From NCBI GenBank assembly GCA_907164885.2, contig OU015490.1:218516391-218580390 (forward strand): a DNA stretch of 64,000 nucleotides, written 5' to 3'. Positions 46,530 through 58,716 of this stretch are shown here, one piece after another (positions within the stretch are counted from its first letter, which is position 1; every line of letters starts with the position of its first letter). A program made the translations under genes and the position numbers. The notes under the pieces are model-generated. The model did not search any database, had not been told where the DNA came from, and worked only from the letters and a program-made list of their open reading frames with translations. The DNA is from Dolomedes plantarius. Its lineage: Eukaryota > Arthropoda > Arachnida > Araneae > Dolomedidae.

Positions 46530-47091
46530 TAATACAAAAGAATATACGTACAGTTTAAGGAATATTTCTTTTACTGTATTTTAATTTTTTTTGTATTATG
46601 TCCAATCATCTGCCGCATTAGAAAGAAAAAAAAATTTTAGTCAATTTATTTCGTTGTTATGCACGTGAAGATAAATTAATTTATAGTATCACGAAAAGAG
46701 AAGAAACCACGGGATCAGCATTTAATAAATTAAATTTTAAAAATTTATCTTTAAAAATGTACCAAAAATCATAAAATGAAGGTAAATATTTGAAAAATAT
46801 TTCATTTTAAAGGACTTTTTAGGGTCTTTCTCGTGATATAAATTTTATAACCCTCCAATTATTATTTTAAATGCAAACTTTAAAGAATGTTTCAAAATCA
46901 GCTTAAAAATTTAATTTTAAAAAAATCTAAGAAGAATTTTTAAAAAATCTCTCTTAGTGCACCCCTACACTATAAGAAGAATCGCCATGCAAAATTTCAG
47001 CCCTTTAGGTCCAGCGGTTTGCTCTCTGCGTTGTCTGTCAGTCAGTCAGTCAGTTAGTCAGTCAGTTATGGAATTGTTTTATACATATAGA
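46530..47091 (-). mobile_element. Helitron-type non-autonomous element, family B, fragment
   Basis: Its 5' (right) end and body match 38681-39436, including the TCAG repeat and CTATAAGAAGAATCGCCATG. The 3' part with the CTAGT terminus is missing. Confidence 0.6.
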
Positions 47092-47105
47092 TATATACAT
47101 ATACA

Positions 47106-47653
47106 CAGGGTTATCATGAAAGAATCCTCCGGTTACGAAATTTAATGTTTTCCATAATTACGAACAGAAAATTATAATTGATATGTTATTGTAAAGGGGA
47201 ACTGTTAAATTTTTAGCCCCGTTGGCATTTGGAGGTTTGTAAATTTTTAAACAGAGAACTACCACACTATTGGATTGGTCGCAGTGCAGCCGATGATTTG
47301 GTCGTACACAGCTACACTCTTAGGTCACTGGACTTAACCCCATGCGACTTCTTCCTTTGGGGGTATGTCAAAGATCTTGTGTTCATACCACCTTTGCCTA
47401 CAAGTTTGCCCCAACTTAAACAACGCATTGTTGATACTTTACAAAGAGTTAATAGTGAATCATTACAACGTGTTTGGCAAGAAATGGCATGTCGCAATGA
47501 TATTATACGGGTGACTAAAGGAAGTCATATCGAACACCTGTGAAAAAAAATTAATATTTTTCCTTTACAATGACATATTAATAATAATTTTCTGGTTGTA
47601 ATTATGGAAAATATTAAATTTTGCAATCGGATGATTGTTTCCTGATAAACCTG
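47106..47653 (+). mobile_element. mariner-like element, internally deleted, ~105-bp TIRs
   Basis: The ends CAGGGTTATCATGAAAGAAT and (inverted) CAGGTTTATCAGGAAACAAT keep matching for about 105 bp (including TTTCCATAATTAC). TA-rich flanks. Only the C-terminal third of the transposase remains, so 548 bp is a deleted derivative. It was inserted at the 5' tip of a Helitron-type fragment. Confidence 0.75.
47229..47543 (+). pseudogene. mariner-like DDE transposase C-terminal fragment
   Basis: It contains EVCKFLNRELPHYWIGRSAA, SLDLTPCDFFLWGYVKDLVF and a terminal KGSHIEHL. It is a sister of the remnant at 11789-12620; the Arg-Ser-Pro-Asp-Leu core reads RSLDL here. It has no N-terminal DNA-binding part. 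Confidence 0.8.
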
Positions 47654-47937
47654 TATAAGATTGTGCATATTTTTGTGTTTAACCTGTACCACAATAAAAT
47701 CCTTGTATCATCCATGCATTTTCTGAGTAATACTTTCATTGGAAACTAACATTAAAATTATGAAATAAAGTATTGTTTTCAGAGGAATATCATGGAATAG
47801 AAAGAATACGAATAGCATGGAAGTGAGAAAACATTTTTGTTTGAATTGCGTAATCCTTAGTCTGACAGCAATGTTTTTTGAAGAATGAACTTCAAACTTT
47901 CATATTCAAGCCACTAACCCTTTAATACAGCGTTTCT

Positions 47938-48396
47938 CAACCTTTCTCTCGCCTTGAACCCCTTGGTATAATTTTTTCACTGGTTCCCCGGAGACACAGA
48001 AATTATGCAAATCAAAGAGTGTTTGAATAATTTTAATTAAAGTCATATAAGAGAAAAAAATAACTAAAAAAATTATAAGAATTTAAAATTTTAAAAAAGC
48101 ATTGAAAAAGGGAAATTGAAATTGGCGAATCAATTCGTTTTTCGTGCAGTTTCGGGAGTGAAAGGGAATCAACTCAGAAACTCTGCGCAGATGTTCAAAT
48201 ACCTTGCTTCGGTTATAAAACGTTCTTCTCGGCTGCAGATTTCTGATAGTTTTAGTAAAAAAAACCGGAATATTTTTATGATGTTTTTATTACAAGAAGC
48301 TGGTTTTTTCCGCCATTACTAAAAATGTTCCGTGTACTTCTGAACAGTCCAACATGTACCTTAAGGGAAACGCATACCACAAGTTGAGAACTGCTG
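47938..48396. mobile_element. hAT MITE related to 29176-29823
   Basis: The ends CAGCGTTTCTCAACCTTTCT and (inverted) CAGCAGTTCTCAACTTGTGG are flanked by CTTTAATA (47930-47937) and GTTTAGTC (48397-48404), an eroded 8-bp duplication (5 of 8 match). Confidence 0.6.
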
Positions 48397-48401
48397 GTTT
48401 A

Positions 48402-48701
48402 GTCTGATGAATGGATATTGGAATTGTTTTGTTGACATTGGATTCATCGGATATTAATGTGGTTCTTGTTAACCTTTTTCACTTAAAATAGGTGTTGATA
48501 AAATAAATATTATCATAAATATACATATGATAATATTTACTGTATTTATTTATAGTACATATTTTATAGTATTTATTTATATAATACTTATGAAAATATT
48601 TATTGATAAAATATATATTATCATAAATATACTTATATTATAAAATAATATTATAAAATAATTAATAATGGTGGGGTGTTATTATTATATATATATATAT
48701 A
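48402..48701. other. AT-rich stretch with ATATTTAT words
   Basis: Repeats of AAATATTTATTGATAAAATA and ATTATCATAAATATAC words, ending in the TA tract where the Tc1 landed. Confidence 0.5.
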
Positions 48702-50354
48702 CAGTGGCTCCCAAAAGTGTTCGTACACTTACGAATTTCAATGAAATAGGGGTCTATCCATTACTTAAAATGAATATTTCAGAATGGGAATTTAATAATA
48801 AGATCTATAATCTATTCTTAACAAAACTACATGAAATATTTTGAAAACATAGTAAAACTTTATTTTTAAGAAACCAGTAATCAAAAAGTAACAAAAACTT
48901 TATCTCACAAAAGTCATCGTACACTGAAATATTTTCGGATAAATTCATAATTAAAATTATCGCCTGGCGCTTTATTTTTATTTTTGAATTGTGCTGGCAT
49001 TTAAAATATCGTTTGGCTTTAATTTTTGCTTGCCTACTCCGTAATATTCTATTTATTATTTAAAAATGGCTCGTAGTCGTAAAGAAACAACAAACAGCAG
49101 TCGAAAATTGATTATTTTTCATCATAGTAGTGTTAAATCAGTTCGGAATATTGCTAAATTACTTAATTTAACCCATTCTACTGTGCAGTATGTGAAAAAA
49201 CGCTTTAAAGATGAAAATTGGATTGAAAACAATTTAAGAAACGGCCGTCCGGCAAAGTTAACAAACGTGATCAGAGATTTATAATTAGAAAATTTGTGAA
49301 AAATTCACGTTTGAGTGCTGTAAAAGTTTCTGCAGAATTCAATGAAACATTTTCTACTTCAATTTCACCTGAAATTTTTTGACGAGTTCTCAGAACAGCT
49401 GGATTACATGGGCGTTCTGCCCATAGAAAATTTTTTGTGAGTGAGAAAAACAGAAAGTTTAGGCTTCCCTTCGCACTATCAATGATAAAAAAGCCCCAAA
49501 CGTATTGGAATAATGTCTTATTTGCCGATGAACATTTTTGGTGCTGATGGGCGTATAATTGTATGGAGAAGAAAAAAATGAGGAACTTAATCCCAAGAAC
49601 TTAGTAGGAACAGTTAAGCATGCCAGTGGAGGTATCCTTGTGTGGGGGTGCATGTCAGCATCAGGACTAGAAAATTTGGTATTTATTAGTGGCATAATGA
49701 ATCATGCTGTTTTTATAAATATTTTAAGAGACAATTTAAAGTTATCAGCTCAAAATTTGGGTATTGGAAACAACTTTGTTTTTTATCAAGATAACGATCC
49801 TAAGCACAAGGCTCTCAACGTTCGCATCTGGTGTCTCTATAATTGTCCACAAGTTTTGAAAACACCACCTCAATCGCCAGATTTAAACCCAATAGAACAT
49901 ATTTGGAGAGAACTGGAGGTTCGAGTACTAAAACACGACATTCACACGAAAAGCGAACTAAAAACAATTATGATAGAAGAATAGATGAACATTGATGCAA
50001 AAATTACAAAAGAACTAAAGCAATCTATTCCCAGACCTTTAAAAGCTGTTGTGAATGCTAAAGGATATCCTACTAAATATTAATTTAACGAAAAATTAGA
50101 ATATTTACTAATATGTAGAGATTTTTTACAAGTGTACGATGACTTTTGTGAGATAAAGTTTTTGTTACTTTTGTATTATTGGTTTCTTAAAAATAAAGTT
50201 TTACTATGTTTTCAAAATATTTCATGTAGTTTTGTTAAGAATAGGTTATAGATCTTATTATTAAATACCCATTCTGAAATATTCATTTTAATCAATGGAT
50301 AGACCCCTATTTCATTGAAAATCGTAAGTGTACGAACACTTTTGGGAGCCACTG
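48702..50354 (+). mobile_element. Tc1-type element, family A, copy 2
   Basis: The TIR CAGTGGCTCCCAAAAGTGTT is nearly perfect at both ends, within TA. 1653 bp; about 90% similar to 13488-15151 by eye. Confidence 0.92.
49066..50083 (+). pseudogene. Tc1 transposase, family A, decayed
   Basis: It retains its ATG (MARSRKETTNSSRK) and intact first HTH. A frameshift at LTN/VIRDL (one base lost in the GRPAKLT linker) breaks it. A stop lies at about 49380, and a deletion removes the ESKFN segment after the first Asp (reads FADEHFW). From 49559 the frame is open through QDNDPKHKALNVRIW and SPDLNPIEHIWREL to a stop at 49982. The conserved tail NAKGYPTKY follows. Comparison with copy 1 gives most ancestral positions. 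Confidence 0.9.
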
Positions 50355-51496
50355 TATATTATTTATTTATTTATTCCATCTAATATAATCCTCTTAGTAT
50401 GAGATATGTAAACAAGATCAGTTAAGGTGAGGGGTTCAGTTTTAGGGAACGAGCCGAATAAAAAAATAACACAGGTATTACTTTTTATCCCAATCTATTT
50501 TTTTTCCCTACCTTTTTCTAGAGGAAGGAGGGGGGAGTTATATTCCAATAACTTTCTTCTGGTTGAATCATTAAGTTGTATTCCTGTAATACACACATGT
50601 GAAATAATATATAATGAATAGGGTACATGGCATGTCCTCAACAGATGGACGTAATATTTATGTATTCTTGTAAGCACAGCCAATAACGATGTGTGTCGTC
50701 CCAAAGTAAAAATATACAACTAGTAATAATATTTCTCCGTCTGCAGTCAAGTTCAGTGGGAAATTGTGTATTTTTGAGCTGTATTTTCAAGGGGAAAATC
50801 ATATTACCTGAATAAAGTAGCATGTAAAGTTCGCTTTTTAATGCAAATCGCTAACATTTACATAGCAAGTTTACGTAAGCTGGTTAACAACTACCACTTA
50901 ATCTGCTTTCTTTTTCGCCAAAGTCATGCTAATGTTTCTTTGACAACCTTCGAGACTGCATAAGCAATCGGAACATCATCTACGGTAACACGGGAATCAA
51001 ACGAAACTGCGGCTGAACAGTCATTTAATGAAGATCAATTGCTTTAGGACTTTTCTGAAGGTCTTGATGGGTTTGCAAATTTGAACTGCTGTCGAAATTT
51101 GCAAACCCATCTTTGCTGTTGAGATAATCGAGCGTTACATAATTTATTTGTCGTGTCTTCCGTACACACTATGCGTACTTTAAGGGGTTTTGTTTTGTAA
51201 AACGGTTCAGGAAATGTTTGTTTTTATACTCTCCTCCACTGGCACTATTTGAATTCTGTTGCTCTGTAACGTGAAAATGGAAGTACATCAATGACTAATA
51301 AGCAATAAAAAAATTTGAGAAATAAAAATATTTTGAATTACAAAAAAAAAAGTCTTGAATTTGCACTACTGTAAAAACCTCATCTGATGGATACCCCTTA
51401 TTAGAGGGCGCTTACGCATTTTTCAGCAAAAATATTGTAGCATCTGATACAACTTCTATTTCGCATTCGAATTTTCTGTTCTTAATGAATATCTAA
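50355..51496. other. Unassigned stretch
   Basis: Small ORFs on both strands near 50430-50820 lack protein-like features. A perfect 17-bp hairpin lies at 51066-51111. Confidence 0.4.
51066..51111. other. Perfect 17-bp inverted repeat (hairpin)
   Basis: Left arm GATGGGTTTGCAAATTT (51066-51082), 12-nt spacer, and its exact reverse complement at 51095-51111. No transposon ends or target duplication surround it. It is shorter than usual animal pre-miRNAs. Confidence 0.7.
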
Positions 51497-51498
51497 TA

Positions 51499-51785
51499 GC
51501 GCATATAGATTGGTGCAGAGTTCTCTGCCCGACTCCTGTCATTACATTACTCACGGTAACATTAGACACGGTATTTAGAACTACCCCCATTCCCGCCCGC
51601 AAGGTTTCTTTGATGTGGTGTCTCCCCCGACCCCGCTCGACACCATTTGACCCGCTGACCCCTCACCCTTCCTTTGATGGACCGCCAGAGGAGGCGATCC
51701 ACGCATAGTACAGAGTACAGAGTGAACATAAATCACTGGATTCCCCAAGGCACAGGCAGAGAACGCTGCACCAATGTATATGCAC
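51499..51785. mobile_element. GCGCATAT-type MITE, copy 1
   Basis: The left end GCGCATATAGATTGGTGCAG is inverted at the right end (CTGCACCAATGTATATGCAC). The interior has GGTAACATTAGACACGGTAT and GACCGCCAGAGGAGGCGATC. GC content is higher than the flanks. Superfamily unknown. Confidence 0.75.
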
Positions 51786-52204
51786 CATAAAGGTTTCTTA
51801 TCTGTCAGACGGTTCTTGAATAAAGTCCAGACTTAAGCTTTTTATCCATGTGTCGTAACGCTTTCAATAACCTTATAAATACTGCTGTTAATCTACTCAA
51901 CGCAATGAGGGAATGTTTCCCCATGCACGGGTTCAGTTCCTTCATTTGTGCATTTTCCCCCAGAGACTTGGGAAAAACACGAGAAAAGCACCCTTTTCGC
52001 ACAATTTCACTGTCTCTCGGCTTATCTGCAAATTCCAACTTAATCCGCATACAAGGGTTGCAGATTCCATTTTACATAACTTTTCGCCTTCCCCCCACGA
52101 CACATGCCCAAGAAATGTTCTTTGTTACTACAGCGTTGGCGGAATAATTGGCGAGCGCTAGGTCGCCGATATCCAGGTGGTTCCCTCATCAACGTCACAT
52201 GATA

Positions 52205-52494
52205 GCGCATATAGATTGGTGCAGAGTTCTCTGCCTGCAGATCCCCGACTCCTGTCATCACATTAGTCACGGTAACATTAGACACGGTATTTAGAACCAC
52301 CCCCATTCCCGCTCTTTGATCTGGTGTCTCCCCCGACCCCGCTCGACACCATTGGACCCGCTGACCCCCCACCGTTTCTTTGATGGACCGCCAGAGGAGG
52401 CGATCCACGCATAGTACAGAGTACAGAGTGAACATAAATCACTGGATTCCCCAAGGCACAGGCAGAGAACTCTGCACCAATGTATATGCACCAT
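52205..52494. mobile_element. GCGCATAT-type MITE, copy 2
   Basis: Near-identical to copy 1, with a small insertion (GCAGATCC) after the left arm and a short deletion of GCAAGGTTTCT-type sequence. Same orientation as copy 1. Confidence 0.75.
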
Positions 52495-52576
52495 GAGAGA
52501 GCCAGCTCTGCAGAGGGAATTTTGATCGAAAACACAGAGCGCCTTTTCCACCAGCCGAGTCGGACGCAGCCATGAT

Positions 52577-52919
52577 GGTGCATTCACATTCGACAGAGCT
52601 CTCTCCCCGACTGTCCTGTCAACATTAGTCACGATAATATTAGACACGGTATATAGAACCACCCCCATTCCAATGAACACGTGTCTTCCAGATATTCCCC
52701 CATTTAGAACCCCCCCATTCAAGCCGCCAAAGACTTCATGTTGCTTGATCTAGTGTGACCCGCCCCCACTGTCACCATTTGACCCCCGGGACCTCGAGTT
52801 TGCCTTTGATGAAATGCTCACGGACCGCTAGACCGAGCGATCTACGCAGGGAACAGAGTACAGAACACATAAATCACTGGAATAGGCAGAGAGCGCTGTA
52901 CAAGTCTGCACGCGCTATG
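52577..52919. mobile_element. GCGCATAT-type MITE, diverged copy 3
   Basis: It shares GTCACGATAATATTAGACACG, AGAACCACCCCCATTCC, GGACCGCTAGACCGAGCGATC and CATAAATCACTGGA with copies 1-2, and has inverted ends with AGAGCTCTCT and GAGAGCGCT. More diverged, with a different middle (52680-52760). Confidence 0.65.
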
Positions 52920-52994
52920 AGAAGGAGAATGGAACAGATTAGCGGGATTCCAGTTCCAGTGAACAGACCCTACGTGCCGAGTTATCGTCGCCCT

Positions 52995-53970
52995 CCGGAC
53001 GCTTAGATGGCTTCATCTTACATTTTGTAATGGCATTAAGCCACGGGCCCTAAGCCCACTCTCTTTTCTAAAATTTAAAAATTTAACAAACCAAGGTGAT
53101 CACCCAACAGTTTAGTTATTCTTTGCTGTCACTTCCTTTTGTTTCTTTTTTTTTCTTCAGAATAGCAAGCTATGGCCATAGGTAGCCATATGGCCTGGGT
53201 ATACCTCCATCTTCAAATTGTTAAAGTCCTTGCCACAACTTATTAATTACAACTTCATTTATAATGCTACACCATGTTTTATTTATGTACAATCACAACA
53301 ACAAGAAACACAGAATAGAACATCGTGGATTTTCACCTGTTCTCAGAACAAGTTCTAATTACTTCCATAAAAACATCAATCCCTTGCCAGGTGTTTCAAC
53401 AGCATCAATGCATTTCAATACCCAGCTGTGCAGACAACTTGATGTACGGACACGAATAGGATTTTGTTGTGTTGTGACTGATGCCCCTTGACCGACAGTA
53501 TATTGTCAGTTCAAATCCATAACGGCTGTTGGACGAAGTGGTGCGGCTCCGGTTTTTAATAGCACCACAAGGATCGGAGCTCGACTTGGCTAAAGGACCG
53601 ATCCCGTAATTTTGAGCCGAGTCAAGTGACGAGACCGGAACACTTGACCCCGCACCTCCAGGCATAAATTTGAGAACTTGGAGGACATTGCAGCCACGAC
53701 AGATTTTTCGTACACCAGCCGCCATTAGTGTACACGGCGGTGGATTTTGTCAGCGACCTGCATCCAACCAGAAACGTTCAGATCACTAACTCGCTGCTTT
53801 TGTCATCCGGTCCACCGCTCCCACGGATAGCATTTTCCCAATACCAGTGTTGGTATAGAATCCCTGTGCGAGTGATATTTGATCGTTCAAGGTATTGCTG
53901 TATGTGACAGGTACACAATACTAAGAAATTATTGTCACACATCTTGCTGAAACAAAACACTTACGGTATG
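52995..53970. other. Unassigned stretch
   Basis: Short ORFs at 53264-53491 (+) and 53405-53725 (-) overlap each other and resemble nothing known. No boundary is seen. Confidence 0.4.
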
Positions 53971-54755
53971 ACTAGCTGAAAACCCGCACTTTGCTACGGA
54001 GTACATTCAAATTAAATGCAACGGTCAATGTATGCAATTAATGCCCAAAAAAATAAATATATCTCTATATATACATTTATAATAAATACGACGATCAATG
54101 TATACAATTGATGTAAAAGAAAACAAAAAATATATTTATAAAAAAATCGTAAGGGATATTTTTATAGACAAAATAATGTAGAAGAAAATATTCAAATTAA
54201 ATGTAATACGACATACTAAAGAATATAGTACAGTTAATATAGTACAGTTTGAGGAACATAATATCTTTTATTGTATTTTAATATTTTTTTGGATAATGTC
54301 CAATCGTCTGACGCATTAGCAAGAAAAAAATTTTTTTTTGTCTATTTAGTTGTTATGCGCGTGACGAGAAATTTATTTAAAGTACCAGAAAAAGAAATCA
54401 CGTGATCAGCATTTAAATTAATCTTTAAAAATTCCCCAAAAATCAGAAAATGGAGGTGAAGATTCGAAAAAGATCTCATTTTAAAGGAATTTTTATGATA
54501 TTTCTCGTGATATAAATTTTATAACCCTCAAATTATTATTTTAAATGCAAACTTAAAAAAAGTTACTAAAACAGCTTAAAAATTTAATTTAAAAAAATCT
54601 AAGAAGAATTTTTCAAAAATCTTTCTTAGTGAACCCCTACACTATAAGAAGAAACGCCATGCAAAATTTCAGCCCTTTGGGTCCAGCGGTTTGGTCTGTG
54701 CGTTGTATGTCAGTCAGTGAGTCAGTCAGTTACGGAACTGTTTTATATATATAGA
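53971..54755 (-). mobile_element. Helitron-type non-autonomous element, family B, copy 3
   Basis: The minus strand starts A|TCTATATATATAAAACAGTT and ends GTTTTCAGCTAGT: 5'-TC and CTRRT-3'. The best-preserved copy of the family in the window. Direct repeats of TCAG/ACTGACTG lie near the 5' end. No ORF. Confidence 0.65.
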
Positions 54756-56994
54756 TTACGACAATAGCAGTTGACAAAGCCAGTAGGGAATTTTTGTTCT
54801 TTTTCGTTGAAGATCTTAAAGAAAACAACCCCAGAAATTTTTGTGGCGTTGTATCTTTGTATTGGGGGGTTATTTAAATCTTTATATTATTTACTTATTA
54901 ATTGATTAATGAATTGAAGGTAGGAATAAAACTTACTAATTAAGGTGGGTTTCAGTTAAATTTAAGTACAACAATATATGCCATTTGGCCATTAGTGGTT
55001 AGTACAATATAAGATAGATGGTAAAGTTGCGTTGTGTGTAGCAATAACCCATAAACAATTACTAATTAAAATTTACCCTAGGTTCATTACTGAATGCATC
55101 ACTGTGGTGATTAATGAGCCAAAAGAAAAATGAAATTAAATCTAATAAAATTACTTAACCTTGGAGAACACCTAGAAATAGAATTACTTCACCTAAAAGA
55201 AAAAGTTTCATATCTGCTGAAATAAAAAAATAATACCTAAGCTGAAAATCAGAAAATTTACTAAAAAGGCGAGGACCGACATGACACCACTTTACAATCT
55301 AAAAATAACAATTTATTTAACAATTTCCCTGACATTATAACAAACAAACTCATTATCTCCAGATCTTCTTAACATTATTCTGACAACCAAATTCAATTGA
55401 ATAAAATACAATTTCGTTTAAATGAGTTCTACTCTCCATAATACAAATAATTATCAATAAAAACAATACAAATAAGTGAAGTGGCTGGCGAATAAAAAAA
55501 AAACCTAAATTATTCTATATGCAATTGCTCATCATAAATTTAATTTTACATTTAAATTTTATCTTAATGATTCTGCTGCAGCTTTAAAAAATTGGAGAGA
55601 AATTAGTGATAGTATTTAAAGAGAGGAAAGGAAAGGAAAAGAATTTCCCCCGTCGCCATCACATCAATCGTCGGGATCTTAGCGTCGTCCCGAGGCCAGA
55701 GCCTCAGCCCCCGATCCCTCGGTCTTTTTTCGCCTCCGCTCTCCGTTCAGGATCCTCCCATCTCTCCTGTTTTCAAACTCCCGCCTCCCGAGTCAGCACC
55801 TTGTCACCACTTCCATCAGTCCGCAAAACCATCCTCCATACCAACTAGTTCCTTGGCGCTCCTTGAATTCTCATGGCCGAAATGAGGGGGAAAGGCCACA
55901 GGTAGCACTCTTGCACTCTGCAATTCTTTATACAATTTCTTTTTCCCACCCCTCATCTCGTTCTTCTTGATTATTTTAATTTCACGGCGTCCTGGTCATC
56001 CACCCGGCGATGTATCCTTGCGCGTCTTGCATCTCCTCTTCTGAGATGCCTTCCCCTTTCGAAAAAGGGCGCGTAGCGGACGTATCGGGTTACCGATAGT
56101 GGGGGAGGCTATGAAAAGCTGTTGCTAGGCAAAGGGTCATTTTTAGGGAAAGAAGGAAAGCAAAGAATATTTCTAAAACTTTTACCATTTAAATTACAAA
56201 CCGCCAGCCAAAAAAAAAATTATACCAGCCATTCACAAGGTTTAAAAATAAGACTTATTAATTTATCAATATTAACAATAATAAGGTATAACCTGTGATG
56301 ATCTATTTCAAACTTAATTCTTCTCAATGTCAAAACATTTAGAGAAACTTGCGCACACTTCTCCAAATGCGATGACATTAATCAAATCAATTAATATTTG
56401 ATCACCACAAGTATAACCCTTACATATAATTAGCAGAGGCTTAATAAATTGATTAAAACAAAGCACAATCGTTACTAAAATTTACTTACTTACTTACTTA
56501 CTTTACTAATTTAATTATCTGAATACCCGATATTAATATAAACGTTAATTATTTCTAAGCTATTAATTATCATCACAACATTTTTGACAAAAGCCCCTAC
56601 TTGTCGATCATACTATTTATCCCATAGACATCCGTTATTACGGGGCTTTACTATATTTTACAATCATTTATTAAAATCAAAGTGCTTTACATGATTTTAA
56701 TAAATTACGTGTGTCACACTGTTTAATTGCTGTTAACTTGTATCGGTGGTCTCCACAGAGAAACAAAAAAAAAGTGGTTAAAAATATTTACACTGAATTT
56801 AATCCATAAAACTCAGCGTCGTTTCTTTGTAAAATCGAAATATGTAGTTTTCATTGAGAAATCCGCCTGGTGTAGTGATTTTTAAAATTTTTACTCTGAA
56901 AAACTTTTCCGCTGGAAAATATGACTGAAAGTAACAGTTCTCGGCAAAAAAATGAATGTTTCGTGAAAAAATTCACAGTATTTCCTTAAGGCTG
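54756..56994. other. Unassigned stretch with a GC-richer island
   Basis: Mostly AT-rich. Bases 55640-56110 are distinctly richer in C and CpG (for example CGTCGGGATC, CCCGAGGCC, CGGACGTATCGGG) and contain an 80-codon ORF without recognisable similarity. It might be a host 5' exon or promoter, or old LTR sequence; neither is supported. (TTAC)n occurs at about 56483-56505. Confidence 0.35.
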
Positions 56995-57190
56995 CTGTGT
57001 ACTAACCCTATTGGATTAGCTCACCTCAATGTTAACCTATGGAGAACATGTGTCCAAGGATTGCCAGTTTGGATATAAAGATTTTTTTTTTAAATTGTAC
57101 TCCGTAATAGAGAAAGAAATTTTACACCTTGGGGCATTTTTCCCTTTCTTTTCTAAAAAAAAAAGCGAACAATATTTTAAAATTTAAATT
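56995..57190. mobile_element. Fragment of the TGTGTACTAACCC-type MITE
   Basis: It starts TGTGTACTAACCCTATTGGA and then follows the reverse complement of 19725-19911. It corresponds to one half of that element. Confidence 0.65.
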
Positions 57191-57244
57191 CTTCGCTGAA
57201 AAGAAAATGTGGTATAGTGTGAGTAGTGTGCACATGAGAGAGCT

Positions 57245-57720
57245 GGCGCAGACCCACAAACACCCCCATAAAAACCGAACCCACTTTTAGAAAAGTAATG
57301 GCTCTATTTCGTCCCATAAAATCTCCACCCACTTTTAAAAACAATGGAGTGAAAACCCCCATAAAAACTCCACCCACTTTTTAAAACAATGGCTCTCAAC
57401 CCCACCATTAAAATTTCCACCCACTTTTAAAAACAATGGTGCGAAAACCACCCATTAAATTTCCACCCACTTTTAAAAATAATGGCTCTCAAACCACCCA
57501 CTAAAACCGTACCCACTTTTAGAAAGTGATGGCTCTATTTTATCCATATAAATTATTTTAAATGATGGTGAAAGCCTCCCCATAAAAATCTCACCCCCTT
57601 TTAGAAAGTAATAGCTCTCAACCAACCATTCAAATCGAACCCCCTTTTAGAATTCAATGGTATAAAAAAATGCCATAATTGTTTCCACCCCATAAAAACT
57701 CCGCCCACCACTAAAACCGA
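57245..57720. repeat. Degenerate ~60-bp minisatellite
   Basis: Repeats of the pattern CCCATAAAA(A/T)C(T/C)CCACCCACTTTTA followed by GAAA.TAATGGCTCT, about eight units. Spacing varies from about 45 to 75 bp. Confidence 0.8.
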
Positions 57721-57839
57721 ACCCAAGCAAAAAGTCGCTGAGCCGCAAGGGTACCCCCTTCGGCGAGCACCCCTTTTTCCTCTTTTCAACGCACCCTCTC
57801 TGCCGCACTGAGAATGAATCGAGCGCACCTTTAAAATAA

Positions 57840-58290
57840 TAATCCCCATCAACAAAATTATGATTGATTTATTTTTATTGGGTGAAAATGTACATTAAAA
57901 TTTTTTGCAAAATGCCTCCCACCAGGCTCAGAGTATATTCAACCTCAAATTCGACCCACCAAGCGGGCCCTTACCTGATGAGCCGAATCCAAGATCAAAT
58001 ACACTCTGAGCCTGGCGCCACTGAGGCGTACAAACAACATTGAGACACATAAGACAACACTGTACGACTTTGACGTCATGTGACGTCGGGATCCCACCCT
58101 CCACTAATGAATATATCGATGATTGCTACTCTATTGGTTCAACGACGAGAGTAGCTGACATGTCTTTTTGGCTAGGTATAGGTCAAAAACCTTCAACCCG
58201 AATTGAATGACAATCCGGGAGAGGTCGGGGTTTGAACCTGGGACTTTGATGTTAGAAGCCCGGCGCGCTACCGTTTAAGCCATGGGTACC
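57840..58290 (-). mobile_element. tRNA-derived SINE (minus strand) with internal hairpin
   Basis: On the minus strand the head has an A box TGGCTTAAACGG and a B box GGTTCAAACCC about 45 bp apart, with a TTCTAA anticodon-like loop whose stem does not pair. The body includes TGACGTCA and an inverted repeat at 57923-58014 (arms begin CCAGGCTCAGAGT, about 26 of 32 paired). Confidence 0.6.
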
Positions 58291-58702
58291 CATTAATAAG
58301 TAATCATATCTTTTATTTAACCTTCAAACCACAGACGAAAATTGCCAAAAATATCGCCTCATACAAGTTAATTCCCTCGTATAATGCAAAAATCTATCAA
58401 AGTATCTATTGCTACAAATAATCTGATTAAAACATATTGAACAAAATGCTTATTAAACAAACGATAAGAATGATTCTGCTATCCATCTGTGTGTGTGATT
58501 CCTATCCATTACGTGCTGCCATCTAGTTATATTTCCGTTCGTTTGAAACACTGATAAAACTCTGTCGATTACCCCGTCAAGGTCGCAAACAAGGAAGTTA
58601 TTCACACACTTAAACGAGGTCACTTTCTTTCTACTGTAGTGAGTCGAAAAACGGTTTCTCTTCTACTGCTTCATATTTTATTTGATTTAAAGAAATGAAA
58701 CA
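58291..58702. other. Non-coding flank, probable left end of the virus-like element
   Basis: No ORF. By analogy with Polintons, whose terminal inverted repeats border the outermost genes, the left terminus should lie here. The matching right terminus is outside the window, so the boundary cannot be placed. Confidence 0.35.
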
Positions 58703-58712
58703 TATAATAAAA
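58703..58712 (+). promoter_or_regulatory. Start-proximal motif of the 85-aa gene
   Basis: TATAATAAAA ends 4 bases before the ATG. The AATAA core is shared by every gene in this block. Confidence 0.5.
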
Positions 58713-58716
58713 GAGG

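Noticed and set aside
51066..51111. microRNA precursor
   Set aside because: At 46 nt with a perfect 17-bp stem it is shorter than typical animal pre-miRNAs; reported only as a hairpin.
51805..53006. ORFs of 81-143 codons on both strands
   Set aside because: They overlap each other across the MITE cluster and arise from its higher GC content, which lowers stop frequency.
55606..55848. 80-codon ORF in the GC-richer island as a host exon
   Set aside because: No recognisable similarity, no clear splice signals or reading-frame bias; left as unassigned.
58210..58290. Functional tRNA gene (Arg-TCT-like) on the minus strand
   Set aside because: A and B boxes are present, but the anticodon stem does not pair and a SINE body follows; the tRNA-like heads at 1160, 30828 and 37690 fail for the same reason.
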